From Apostichopus japonicus (lineage: Eukaryota > Echinodermata > Holothuroidea > Aspidochirotida > Stichopodidae), in assembly GCF_037975245.1 (NCBI RefSeq), contig NC_092569.1, forward strand, positions 29,286,168-29,350,167: a DNA stretch of 64,000 bases. Reading direction: 5' to 3'. The notes beneath the pieces were generated by a model that did not search any database, had not been told where the DNA came from, and saw only the letters and a list, made by a program, of their open reading frames with translations. This document shows positions 11,016 through 21,200 of the stretch, in pieces; within the stretch, counting starts at the first letter, position 1; each line of letters starts with the position of its first letter. The position numbers were made by a program, and so were the translations under genes.

Positions 11016-11262
11016 AGGAGTGTTAGCTCAGTGGTTAACGCCGTTGCCTTCCAATCATATGGACCCCAGTTCGAGTCACTCCAAGTTTAATGTATGTTGT
11101 CAAGTTACAGAGTTGTTGACAACTGACAATTCATAATCATGGACGTTAAATATGAATCTTAGAGACTGATTTCGGTCAGTTTGCGGCTTTGATAAGCCAA
11201 TGAGGCTTCTTCCCGAGTTCCTGCTTGCAGGAGGATCTAAAATACATACAATACATACATAT
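11016..11262 (+). mobile_element. tRNA-derived SINE, family 1
   Basis: The head resembles a tRNA gene with Pol III boxes: A box TTAGCTCAGTGGTTAACG and B box AGTTCGAGTCACTCC. The body contains GACTGATTTCGGTCAG and GATAAGCCAATGAGGC, and the tail is ATACATACAATACATAC. A reverse-oriented copy with the same head, body and tail lies at 42,915-43,160 in a HADHA intron, which supports a mobile family. Confidence 0.8.
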
Positions 11263-13039
11263 GTGGAAGAGATCGACATATGTTGAATTAAAAGTGACAT
11301 ATGCAGGTTTCGTGCTATTCACTTACCAATTTGGCAAGGTAGGTACGGCACACACCCCACGAATTTGGTGAGGAAGATCAGGCAAATACGATAATAATAA
11401 TTTGGACATTATTACAATTACTTTAACTTTGCTATACATTTTGCAAAAATATAACACCCAGGGCACAGTCTGGAAAAAATCATTTGCCCACCCCTTCTGT
11501 CAGTGAGTACTCTGGACCCACTAGTGTCTTGACCCATCCATGTGACACTTGCTAACAATTCTGATTTTACCTCCAAGACACTTTCTTAACAGTATAGTCC
11601 ACATGTAAATAGCAAAGTGGTCATTTTAAAATCTGAACTTTCCACATCATCGTTTTTGATTCATACAGCATGCCCTATAGCAGCGTAACTTGTAATCTTC
11701 ATTTGAATAAACCACTTCTCAAAAATCCCAAGCAATTGACCTCACTAAGTACTTTATGCTGTTTTGTCTGCCTTGTAATCAAAAATCATGAAGCAACGCA
11801 TCATTATTTCATTTTCATATCGATCGCTGCATCTCGGCTGGATGCGCCATCTTCTTTCCAAGAATCAAATTAAAATAGAATGGAATCCACTTTTCTCTTT
11901 CATTATAAACTGTTGCCTATAAAGTCAAAAATCCATTTTGTGTTTACATATATTGAATCTGTATGATTTTCTTCATTATTACAGCAGCAAATTTCGCAAT
12001 TCTACTATTATAATGAGGTGATGAAGTTGTCATGGCAATTGTCATCAGTTTCAAGATAGACAACCGTCCAATCACAGGTCGAACGGCATGGCCAATAACG
12101 CTATGCATTCTATCTCGATTCTTGCATTCTGAAATGATCATTCAAAACAAGATCAAAATTAAATTTCAGATTTGTTCTGGATATCAAAAAGATTGAAAAA
12201 TATATATATTTTTAATTCATTGAAGGGATGCTAACTTTCATACATTATTTGACATTGTTACTGAAAGCTTTCAAAGAAGATATCCAGATGGTCTCATCTT
12301 GTCCCTTTCTTTAAGAATACAAAGTACCATTTTGTTTTGCCTTCAAAGTCAGATCCATGAGCCCACAGTTCTGTAGTCTCTATTTCTGTACAATTAATCT
12401 ATATCAAAATCAATTGTCAAATCATGTGTTATATCTTCCTCTTCACTTCCTCTTCTTTAGAATATTCGAACCCATGAAAAAAAACAGTAACACTCTTGCC
12501 CCCAATTACTCTCTTGACAAAGCTGCATGATTATGCTTAGAACGTCAATGGTGGAGACACTTTTATAAACTCTGTAAAACGGTTCAAAGTTTCAAAGTTC
12601 AAAGTACTTTGCACACCTTTTTTTGTCTCTGTCATCATTAAGTCCCAAAACTACAATTTTGAAGCAAAAAAGATTCAATCTGTTAACATTTAACAAAGTA
12701 AGCATCCATTTAATCAATTCAAATTCTTCTTGCAAAAGGCTGGCAAGTGTTTACAGAGGCACTGTCCCTTCTTAGATTAACCACAGACTGCATCACATCC
12801 AGACACACCTTCAGCTAGACCGTTCGAAATGGAACCGAGCGATTAAAGAAAAATGGCCAGCATTTCAAGCTTTAATGTTCTTTATAAACATCGCAGCATG
12901 AAACCCATGGGAGGATGATTAAGGTGGTTGATATCAGAGAAAATGGAATAGGAATATGGCTGGTAGATATCAATCTTGATGAATATTTAAAAGTAGAATA
13001 TTAGCATATCTATCAAATGTGCTCAAATGACACGTAATC

Positions 13040-13315
13040 CTTAATACATTGTGTGCTTGGGCAGGGAACTTTATCTCCATCGCCTCTCTTCACCCAAGTG
13101 TATAAATGGGGACTTGCGAGGACATTTGTAAATATAGTTGCATGCACCTGTTTGTGGCTGCACCCTATGGGAACTCCCTTAGGGGACACGTGGATGTGGT
13201 GCACTGTAGTGCACCAGGAAGGATTGCTTGAATTGTGCACACTTTGGTGTGTGGTTGTGACAAGTAACCAATGAGTTGTGTGAGGAGGCCTTTGGTCTCA
13301 AACAAGACTGTAAAC
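13040..13315 (+). mobile_element. SINE family 3 copy, head truncated
   Basis: It is the reverse complement of the body of the SINE at 61,138-61,490, sharing TATAAATGGGGACTTG, GTGGTGCACTGTAGTGCACC, ATTGTGCACACTTTGGT and GTGAGGAGGCCTTTGGTCTC. The tRNA-like head present in the 61-kb copy is not recognisable here. Confidence 0.7.
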
Positions 13316-14074
13316 CTTCAACTTCATAATTCCTCTAATCTTTTCCAAGCAAATTGTAAAAAGAAGAAACCTTGCAATAATTTAAAGCTTAACAGTATTT
13401 TCAATGAGAAGCTGATAAAGGTGCCTTGAGAAGTTTCAACCATTAAAAAGCATTTCCAGATATGGAGAGAGCTGCAAGCTGGACTGTTCAATGAACTAAA
13501 CATCAAATTACTGTGTAAAATACTGAATTTTCTATGAGAAATTCCAAACACTGCTACTCATAGAACACTTACCACTACAAGGCCAGCTACTTTAACTGCT
13601 GAACGGGCAGGGAAGTTTTGGGGAAAATCTGTAAATTTAGAAAAAAATATATGACAATCTTAATATTTCAATTCAATTTAGTACAAGCTGGTTGTGTTTA
13701 CAAACATAACAATTGTCGTAATAATTGGCTTATAAGGCAATCAATATGTCTACAAGTGTTATAGTCACTTGGTACCAATTCTAAGAGATATTTGAAGAAT
13801 TCTTGATATGTATATTAATACATCCTGATGTACAGTGATCTGCAACAAGCCAACCACTGCCTTGCAAAGATATAATGTCACAGATATTACACAACGAACA
13901 CCAACAGTCTGTCATTACGTCACCAATCTACTGTATACTATACGAAAGCTATACGAGAACTACACAGCACCACACAACAACATACGACACATACTATCAA
14001 TCTGCAGGTTTTTTTTTTTTTTTTTTCACGGTTACTAGCTTTGACGAACAGTGTTCTTTTTTCTAGAGTCCATC

Positions 14075-14407
14075 GTACATGGGCGACGATCATGGGGGAG
14101 ACGGGGGGGGGGACATGTCCCCCCCCCAATATTTTAGGTGGGGGATATAGTATCTAATATCCCCCCAATATTTGGTGGCATAGTTTTTTTTTAGCATATT
14201 TTTTATGATATCGCTAGTAATTTCAAAATAGAAAATGCTTAGATGCAACTTACAAGGCCTGGGAAGTGCCATTTCCAGCGATCTGGGAGGCCTTTTCGGC
14301 CAAAATTTTCTTATGCGCTTCGCGCCAAGTTATGGTGGCGCTACGCTTAGATAGTTTGCCTATACAAGCTTCGCCCCTCCATTGGCAAATCCCTCGCAAG
14401 GCGCCTG
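14075..14407 (-). mobile_element. MITE, inverted copy of the 4,029 element
   Basis: Read on the minus strand it starts CAGGCGCCTTGCGAGG (ending at 14,407 in window coordinates) and shares most of its sequence with 4,029-4,330. The other end is G-run/C-run rich (GGGACATGTCCCCC, about 14,100-14,125). A detached relative of that end recurs at about 14,718-14,800. No target duplication identified. Confidence 0.55.
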
Positions 14408-14623
14408 TCTAACCGTGTCACAATTTGTTACTATATATGACCGAAAGTAGTTTTTAATTTTTTTTCGAAATGAATAGTTAGACGGACCGCTTCCGTAATG
14501 AAATTTGGTTTGCCGATGAAAAAGGAAAATAGGGCTGTAGCAACCAGGTGACAAACGATACAGGTGACAAACGCCTAAATTACGACCTTCCTTACCGGTT
14601 TCGAACCTCTGGACATACAATCA

Positions 14624-14696
14624 GCGTCCATAGCCAAGTTGGTTAGGGTGTCCGCGTACAGAGCGGGAGACCCGGGTTCGAATCCCGGTGGAGGCT
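14624..14696 (+). tRNA. tRNA-like gene, anticodon ACA, probably pseudogene or SINE head
   Basis: A 73-nt cloverleaf can be drawn. The acceptor stem is GCGTCCA/TGGAGGC with a G3-G70 mismatch; the D arm contains AGTTGGTTA; the anticodon stem is TCCGC/GCGGG around loop GTACAGA; the T arm is CCGGGTTCGAATCCCGG. The loop gives anticodon ACA, which would read the Cys codon UGU and is very rarely used by real nuclear tRNAs. A run of seven Ts, a Pol III terminator, follows at 14,702. The acceptor mismatch and odd anticodon favour a tRNA pseudogene or tRNA-derived repeat. The sequence just upstream (14,585-14,625) recurs near 16,778. Confidence 0.5.
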
Positions 14697-15101
14697 GGAA
14701 GTTTTTTTCACTGTTCTTGGACATGTCCCCCCAATATTTTAGGTTGGGGATATACGGTAGTATCTAATAGTAACTAGTATCCCCCCCCCCCCAATATTTG
14801 GTGGCATAATTTTTGTGTGTGGCTATATATAAATAGAAAATAATGCGTGAGATTATTTATCAAAATCATATTTGGCGGGTGACTAAAACTTCATCCAACA
14901 CATGCTACATGAGGTAAATGACTCTTTGTGGTCGTTTCTGTGACCTGTTACCGTATAGCATGTTGTCACTCATGATTATTATCATAATGTCTGTACATCT
15001 CTTGTGTATGAGTGTAAGTACGTACAATCATATATATGATCCACATCGATATGGGATCACTGGGTTTCCATTTGGCCTGTTTCCTACAAGATTTCTAACC
15101 G

Positions 15102-15746
15102 CAGGCGCGTAGCCAAGGGGGGGGGGGGTTATAGTTTTATAGTAGCCGTTATAAGAGGTTTTAACATTTGTACACCAAGAAATTAACTGTGTCTGAATTT
15201 TCGAAAATTCCTTGACCAACATTCTTCATCACACTTCCCTCTACTCGTGCAATTTTGACCGGTCTGTTAGGGGTTGAAGTTTTTTTTTTCTATATTGGTT
15301 GTCCATAGATGAAATTTTGTACAACATTATGGGTATGTTTTGAAGTGAGTTTATTCACAAGAAATGTGAATTTTCAAATTCTGAACAAATATGGGGCTTA
15401 AAACCTTGAAAAGTGGGGCTGACGGGTATTGTGGGCCGCGACGTAGAATCACCTACAAAAGCAAAGACCCACAGGAGATGCGATCAGGTCGAACATGATG
15501 TGTGCCGGGTTGACAATCTTCAAAAAGGTTATGGATGGAAAAAAAAAACTATTAGGAAATACTTGGTTCTCAGGCAAAATGTGTACATCTGGTTGGTCAT
15601 TTCAAGCCCGAGAAGTGCCGTTTCCGGTGATCTGGGGGGTATCAAAATAAGAAATTTTCTTGTACGCTGCGCGCCAACCGATGGTGGCGCTCCGCTTAGA
15701 TAGTAATTCGCGCCCCCCGGGTTTGAAAATCCTGGATACGCGCCTG
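15102..15746 (-). mobile_element. MITE, full copy of the CAGGCGCGTA family
   Basis: A 645-bp element with terminal inverted repeats CAGGCGCGTAGCCA and TGGATACGCGCCTG reading outward from both ends. The interior is the reverse complement of 2,605-3,205. The flanking 8 bases (TCTAACCG and TTATTAGT) do not match, so the target duplication has decayed or the ends were rearranged. Confidence 0.65.
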
Positions 15747-16540
15747 TTATTAGTTATTCAGGTCACAAAATAAAACACTGTCATTCTTAGACAACTTAAC
15801 TTTAAAGTTAGTACCCTAATGACAATTTGCTCCGTACACATAACTTTGTGAATCGGTTTCCTTCATATCAACTTTCACAGTAATGACTTAACTTCTGCCA
15901 CCGTTGTTGATAGAGCAGAATTCTAATCTACCAGTTGTACATGCACAAACAACAACAATAAACTCTCTCAGCAATTAAATTATCGTAAATCTTGGTTCCT
16001 TTTTTGTGCAAGAACAATTTGTTTTGAAAGTTTGAATATTAGGCCCTGGCCTACATTGCTGGAATCTTAAAAATTCTTCTTTAGTCAAAGGCTTCTCAAA
16101 TTTATGAAAGTTTATTGTGTAGAACAAATTAATAGCATTAATTAATTTAATACAGAGAGTCATGAAGTGAGCCTGTACTGTGCACTTACTTGCCTAGTCT
16201 CAGCTTCAATGCCTCCTGGTACTAACTTGAAGTTATTGTCAGGATCCTATCCCAACTGTCCAGAAAGATATGCTGTCTTTCCATCAATCACGACTGGGCT
16301 ACATTTACATTCAAATACACAAAAAAAAAACATGTTTTATGCTTCAAACTTAAAGGGGATTATTTGCATTTTGATTTGCCAACATGGATGGCAAGAGACT
16401 CGTGCAACAGTTTAGGCTAAACTTATAAACTTGTAAACTAGATAATCACCTCACCTTACAAAAAACCCAAACAAATACCCTTAATCAAGCAGGTAACCAT
16501 AGTAACGAAGAAATACAGATATTTCCAGAGAACAAATACA

Positions 16541-16686
16541 CACACACACACACATATATCTATATATATATCTATATATATATCTATATATATATCTATA
16601 TATATATATCTATATTTATATATATATACATATATATATATATGTATACATATATATATATATATATACATATATATAGATACATA
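16541..16686. repeat. (CA)n/(TATC)n/(TA)n microsatellite
   Basis: Simple-sequence DNA: a short CA run followed by about 130 bp of ATATCTATATATATC and TATATACATATA units. Open frames across it (Tyr/Ile-rich) are artefacts. Confidence 0.9.
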
Positions 16687-16774
16687 CATACACTATGTAA
16701 GGCAAAATTTGTCACCAAAACAACTACAGTAGCATTATTTGATAAAGGTGGCAATAGCCTATGGTGGAATGGCG

Positions 16775-16858
16775 CCCTTCCTTACTGGTTTCAAACCTCT
16801 GGACATACAATCAGCCTACATGGTCTGCATATAATAATATTGCAGCCTTCTAACTAAT
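16775..16858. repeat. Repeat fragment split by the gypsy insertion
   Basis: The segment CCTTCCTTACTGGTTTCAAA and CTCTGGACATACAATCAGC matches 14,585-14,625 with few differences. On the minus strand it contains a B-box-like GGTTTGAAACC, so it may be another tRNA-derived repeat. The gypsy element is inserted 60 bp downstream. Confidence 0.5.
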
Positions 16859-17196
16859 TGTAGTGCATCCCACAGGGAGCCTTGTGTTGGTTGCACATCT
16901 GTCCCTTTCGGCGTTCGTTGCTGTACCCATTGTCACATTATCATTACAACGAACACGAAACAAATATTACGCTCTTTAGAAATGTAGAGTTTTATTGCTG
17001 AAGATGTCGCTTTTTAAGAAGTAATTGAGGAAAGTTACCTGAAGGTGCTGCACCGTCCTTTTTTTTTGTTACGTAATATAATATAATCTCGACCATGCTA
17101 TGTGAGAGCAAAAGTAATAAACCCCTCAGCCACCAGAACAAGCGGTGGTAGAAATCAGCACTCTCTCCTGCCTATTTATTCCTGCGTATCCTCACA
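16859..17196 (+). repeat. 5' LTR
   Basis: 338 bp, TGTAGTGCATCC to CCTCACA. It contains an AT-rich TATA-like stretch (AATATAATATAAT, 17,075-17,087) and a polyadenylation signal AATAAA at 17,116-17,121, consistent with U3-R-U5 organisation. It appears identical to the 3' LTR. Confidence 0.95.
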
Positions 17197-17198
17197 AA

Positions 17199-17214
17199 TG
17201 GTGTCAGAAGTGGG
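17199..17214 (+). other. Primer-binding site, tRNA-Leu
   Basis: TGGTGTCAGAAGTGGG lies two bases after the 5' LTR. It is the reverse complement of the 3' end of metazoan tRNA-Leu (CAG type) including CCA, over 16 of 16 positions as I know that tRNA. It marks where reverse transcription would be primed. Confidence 0.85.
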
Positions 17215-17263
17215 ATACATGCAGAACAAATAAGGCATCAACGAGATAAAGGGCGGTGGCAGT

Positions 17264-18205
17264 ATGTCGTCCAGGGCACTTAAGGACCTCCAGAAGCAGT
17301 TGGATGGGCTGGCGGCGGAACTGGCTAGAGCAAAGGTGGGAAAACCAGATGCGCAACCTAATACGGTATACGTTTTGCCCAGTGAAAGGAAGCTGCGTAC
17401 TTTCACCGGGACCGATGGCCTACCAGTGATGACCTTTGTGGAGGACATCCGTACAGCATTGAAGTTGAGAAGGTTGCAAGGAACCGATGCAACTGAATTT
17501 GTCATGACGTACCTAGCCGGAGCTGCCAGGCAAGAAATTAGGCACCAGCCAGATAAAGTGTCCTCCGATGCAGATGCCATCCTCCGTACACTCTGTGAGA
17601 CCTTTGGAGAACGGAGGAGTCAAGGTTCGGTGATGCGGGAAATCTGTAGTAGTGTGCAGAAAGATGGTGAAACTGTATCTGAGTTTGCTTTCAGATTGAT
17701 GGCTCTCGCAGATGAATTTGCAAAGATCCCTGGCGCCCCCAAACCTGAAACTGCCATCAAAGAACAGTTTCGGGACGGATTGTTAGATGGAGTGCTGCGA
17801 CGGGAGTTGAAGAGGCTCATGAAAGAAGATAAAGGAATAACCTTCATTAAATTAAGGGACTGGGCACTTGATTTGGCGGAAGAGGAAAGCGATTTCGTAC
17901 CGAGGCGTACTCGACGAGCAGCTGTTAATAGTACGGAAGCTGCTACTCACCAACTTTCTGCTGTGGTAGAGAAACTTGCCAGCACTGTCCAGACCCAGGC
18001 TGATATCATGGAAGCTATTAGGGTGCAGCAAGGAGAGATCGTTTCCCGACTAGAAAGACTGGAGAGAGAGGGTCAACGGTATAAAGGTAGGGGGCGGCCC
18101 AGACCTGACAGGAAAGACATAGAATGCAGACGTTGTCACCAGATGGGGCATTATGCATCAGAATGCCAGAGCCCAACTCCAATTAATGTGCCATCGGGAA
18201 ACTAA
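17264..18205 (+). CDS. gag: Gag polyprotein of the gypsy element
   Basis: 313 codons. The N-terminal two-thirds are the capsid-like retrotransposon gag domain (motifs FTGTDGLPVMTFVEDI near residue 47 and DGLLDGVLRRELKRLM near 172). A basic region follows, then one CCHC zinc knuckle, CRRCHQMGHYASEC, at residues 288-301, which binds RNA. The start ATG lies 49 bp after the primer-binding site. The frame ends with TAA at 18,203-18,205, immediately after a slippery heptamer, so most ribosomes would make Gag alone and a minority Gag-Pol. No stop or frameshift interrupts it. Confidence 0.93.
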   Translation: MSSRALKDLQKQLDGLAAELARAKVGKPDAQPNTVYVLPSERKLRTFTGTDGLPVMTFVEDIRTALKLRRLQGTDATEFVMTYLAGAARQEIRHQPDKVSSDADAILRTLCETFGERRSQGSVMREICSSVQKDGETVSEFAFRLMALADEFAKIPGAPKPETAIKEQFRDGLLDGVLRRELKRLMKEDKGITFIKLRDWALDLAEEESDFVPRRTRRAAVNSTEAATHQLSAVVEKLASTVQTQADIMEAIRVQQGEIVSRLERLEREGQRYKGRGRPRPDRKDIECRRCHQMGHYASECQSPTPINVPSGN

Positions 18206-21200
18206 GCTCGCCCAGTTCCGTGAGCCAGGTACTGGGTGGTCCAGTTAAAGAGCAACAGGGCTCACAGGGAGTGGAGATTGTAAGTGCATGCCAAACCACG
18301 ACGGTGTTTGTAAATGGAAAGACGGTCAAAGCAGTTCTGGATACAGGTTCTGAGGTTACCATCCTATCAAAGAGGTGTTTTTATGATCTGTTTGGCGATA
18401 CACCCTTAGAACACATCAATTGGCTCAAGATCAGCTCTGCCGATGACGTCGAAATGCCCTACTTAGGCTATTTTGAAGCTGACATTCAGCTTGGGAAAGA
18501 AATCATAGTTGGCAGGGGAATTCTGGTTTTGGCAGCGGACAGAGACCCGCCCATGCTGGTTGGACTAAATGTCATCAAGGATATGGACCCAGCTTACCTT
18601 GTTCAGGAGTTAGGTCTCTCGACAGATACACCAAAAGCCAAACCCCAACCAAATATTCAAGGACTGGTGAGAGTCTGTGGGACTAGAGTTATCGTGCCAC
18701 CTGAGTCTGTTAAAGTTATATCAGTCTCCTGTCCTTTTGTGCATGGTTCTGATGAGGTTGTGGTGGAGCCACTAACCCATTTGCCTAAGGGTATATTTGT
18801 TGGATCAACGTTAAACCGGACTGGTAGGAAATTGAACCTGCAGGTACTGAATCTCACTAAAGAGAATGTTGTTTTACAGCCACGAACGCCTCTGGGAAAG
18901 CTGGAAGTCCCATATGTTATTCATGATGACTCACTATCTGTCACAAAAGTAAAGTCGAGTGTGCAGCATGTACATGTTTCAGTTGATACTGCACAGAGAG
19001 AGCCCTGCTGGAAAGTTCCTCTCCCTGATAGCCTGACAGAAGATCAAAGAAACAAAGCTGTTGACCTTCTACGGAGAAATGCTGAGATTTTTGCTTCATC
19101 AGATGATGACCTGGGCAATGCAGAAGGTGTCTCCCACAAGATACCTCTCACCGATGAAGTACCTGTCAGACAACCATTCCGTCGTATTCCACCGTCCCAA
19201 TGGGAAGAAGTAAGGGAACACATTCGGAAATTGCTAGACAAGGGAGTAATTAGACCAAGTACCAGCCCTTATGCCTCTCCGATTGTTCTAGTACGGAAAA
19301 CAGATGGTAGCCTTCGAATGTGTGTTGACTACCGGAAACTCAATCAGAAAACAATTAAAGACGCCTACCCCATCCCAAGGATAGAGGATTCAATCGACGC
19401 ACTGCATGGTTCTCAGTGGTTTTCTGCTATTGACCTCCTTTCCGGGTACCATCAAGTTGCCATGGCAGAGACAGACAGACATAAGACAGGTTTCATTACG
19501 CCGTTCGGCTTATATGAATTCAACCGCATGCCGTTTGGATTATCAAATGCCCCAGGTACGTTTCAACGCCTTATGCAGACTTGCCTTCATGACCAGTTTT
19601 TCCAGTCTGTATTATGTTATCTGGATGACATATTAGTGTATTCCAAGACCTTTGAAGATCACTTGACCAATCTGCAGCGGGTGTTTGATAGATTGAAACA
19701 ACAAGGTCTGAAGATCAAGCCGTCCAAATGTACATTTTTCCAGAGTGAAGTGACCTATCTTGGTCACAAAGTAACCCGTGCTGGGGTGATGCCAAGTCCA
19801 GACAAGATCCAGGCAGTTAAAGACTGGCCTGCACCGCGGAATGTTAAAGAGCTTCGGTCCTTTTTAGGATTCTGTTCTTTTTACAGGAGGTTTGTGTATA
19901 ATTTCTCACAAACGGCCAAACCACTTCACACTTTGGTCTCTACCTGCCTGCATCAACAGAAGAGTACTAAGACTGTTCCTTTTACGTGGTCCGACGAACA
20001 CCAAGAGGCTTTCAAAATTCTGAAGCAGAAATTATGTGAGAATGTTGTGTTGGCATACCCAAACTACACCTTGCCATTCGAACTGGAAGTAGATGCGTCA
20101 CTATGCGGATTGGGAGCTGTGTTGTACCAAGTGCAGGATGGAAAGCGGCGAGTACTTGCCTTTGCCAGTAGAACTCTCCGTGGATCAGAAAAGACCATGG
20201 ATAAATACTCCAGTTTCAAGCTAGAGCTGCTTGGATTAAAGTGGGCAGTCACCGAGAAATTTCGGGAGTACCTACTGGGACACAAGTTTGTTGTATATAC
20301 AGATAGTAATCCTCTAGCTCATCTGGGAAATGCTAAGCTGGATGCAGTTTCTCAACGCTGGGTGGGTGCCCTTGCTGCATTTGACTTTAAGACGTTTTAC
20401 AAGCCTGGAAAATCTAACACCGTAGCAGATGCCCTTTCCCGAATACCGCACTTGTCCGACACCCTGGATATTGCTCCATCTGCTGAATGTACCCCCATGT
20501 GCACAATTGTCCCTGAGGATCTACAAATGGCCACAGTTGCAGCAATTTCTGGTTCGAAGAAAGAAATCAACTGCCCGGTGACGTCACCACTAGTATTTCC
20601 TTCATATTCTAGAGAACAACTCAGAGAATTCCAGCAGAAAGACCCCACCATCAGTCGATTCTACGAAAGTTGGTTATCAAATACCAAACCTTCGATGACT
20701 GACCGGAGACAGAATAAGGAATTGTCTCTCCTGGTCAAACAATGGGATAAGTTACACGAGATGGATGGTTTACTGTATAGGACTTGTCCTGAAAACAACA
20801 CCAACCAACTGTTGCTTCCTAAAGTCTTACGGGAAGAGGTGCTGAAAGCTTGTCACGATCAGTGTGGTCACCAAGGTGGTAAGAGGACGACGTTGCTGGT
20901 AAAACAGCGCTGTTACTGGCCAAAGCTATCCAGTGATGTAGTAGCATACTGCGAAGAATGCGATCGGTGTGTTCGTGCTAAGAACCAACCAAAGATCCGA
21001 GAACCGTTAAGAAGTATTGTGGCCAACAAACCAAATGACATAGTGGCAGTTGATTTTACTCTCCTGGAGCGGGATACAGCGGGTAAGGAAAATGTACTCA
21101 TCATCACGGATATATTTTCCAAATTCACGCAGGCAATACCAACAAAAGACCAAACTGCACAGACCACCGCTAAGAAGCTCGCCCAACATTGGTTTTTACT

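Larger units (their letters stand above)
12072..16298 (-). pseudogene. RIDA: RIDA-like (YjgF/UK114) imine deaminase, broken gene
   Basis: Three minus-strand exons fit the RIDA family (2-iminobutanoate/2-iminopropanoate deaminase). Exon 16,190-16,298 encodes VVIDGKTAYLSGQLG, a TAG stop (16,247-16,249) where the family has a sense codon, then DPDNNFKLVPGGIEAETRQ and a GTAAGT donor. Exon 13,573-13,628 encodes NFPARSAVKVAG, keeping the substrate-binding Arg. Exon 12,072-12,128 encodes ARIEIECIALL and ends in TGA. The 13.6-kb and 12.1-kb exons join in phase 0 with family spacing. I could not find the exon with the 'ALKN.G..L.AAG...VVKTTV' region, nor the first exon. The stop and the missing exons argue for a pseudogene or decaying paralogue; a sequencing error at the TAG plus unrecognised exons is the alternative. 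Confidence 0.6.

Noticed and set aside
13629-16189. Search for the missing middle exon of the RIDA-like gene
   Set aside because: No stretch encoding the VVKTTV region was seen on the minus strand; the interval is mostly MITEs, a tRNA-like gene and AT-rich DNA.
16456-16689. Tyr/Ile-rich minus-strand frame
   Set aside because: Translation of a TA/TATC microsatellite.
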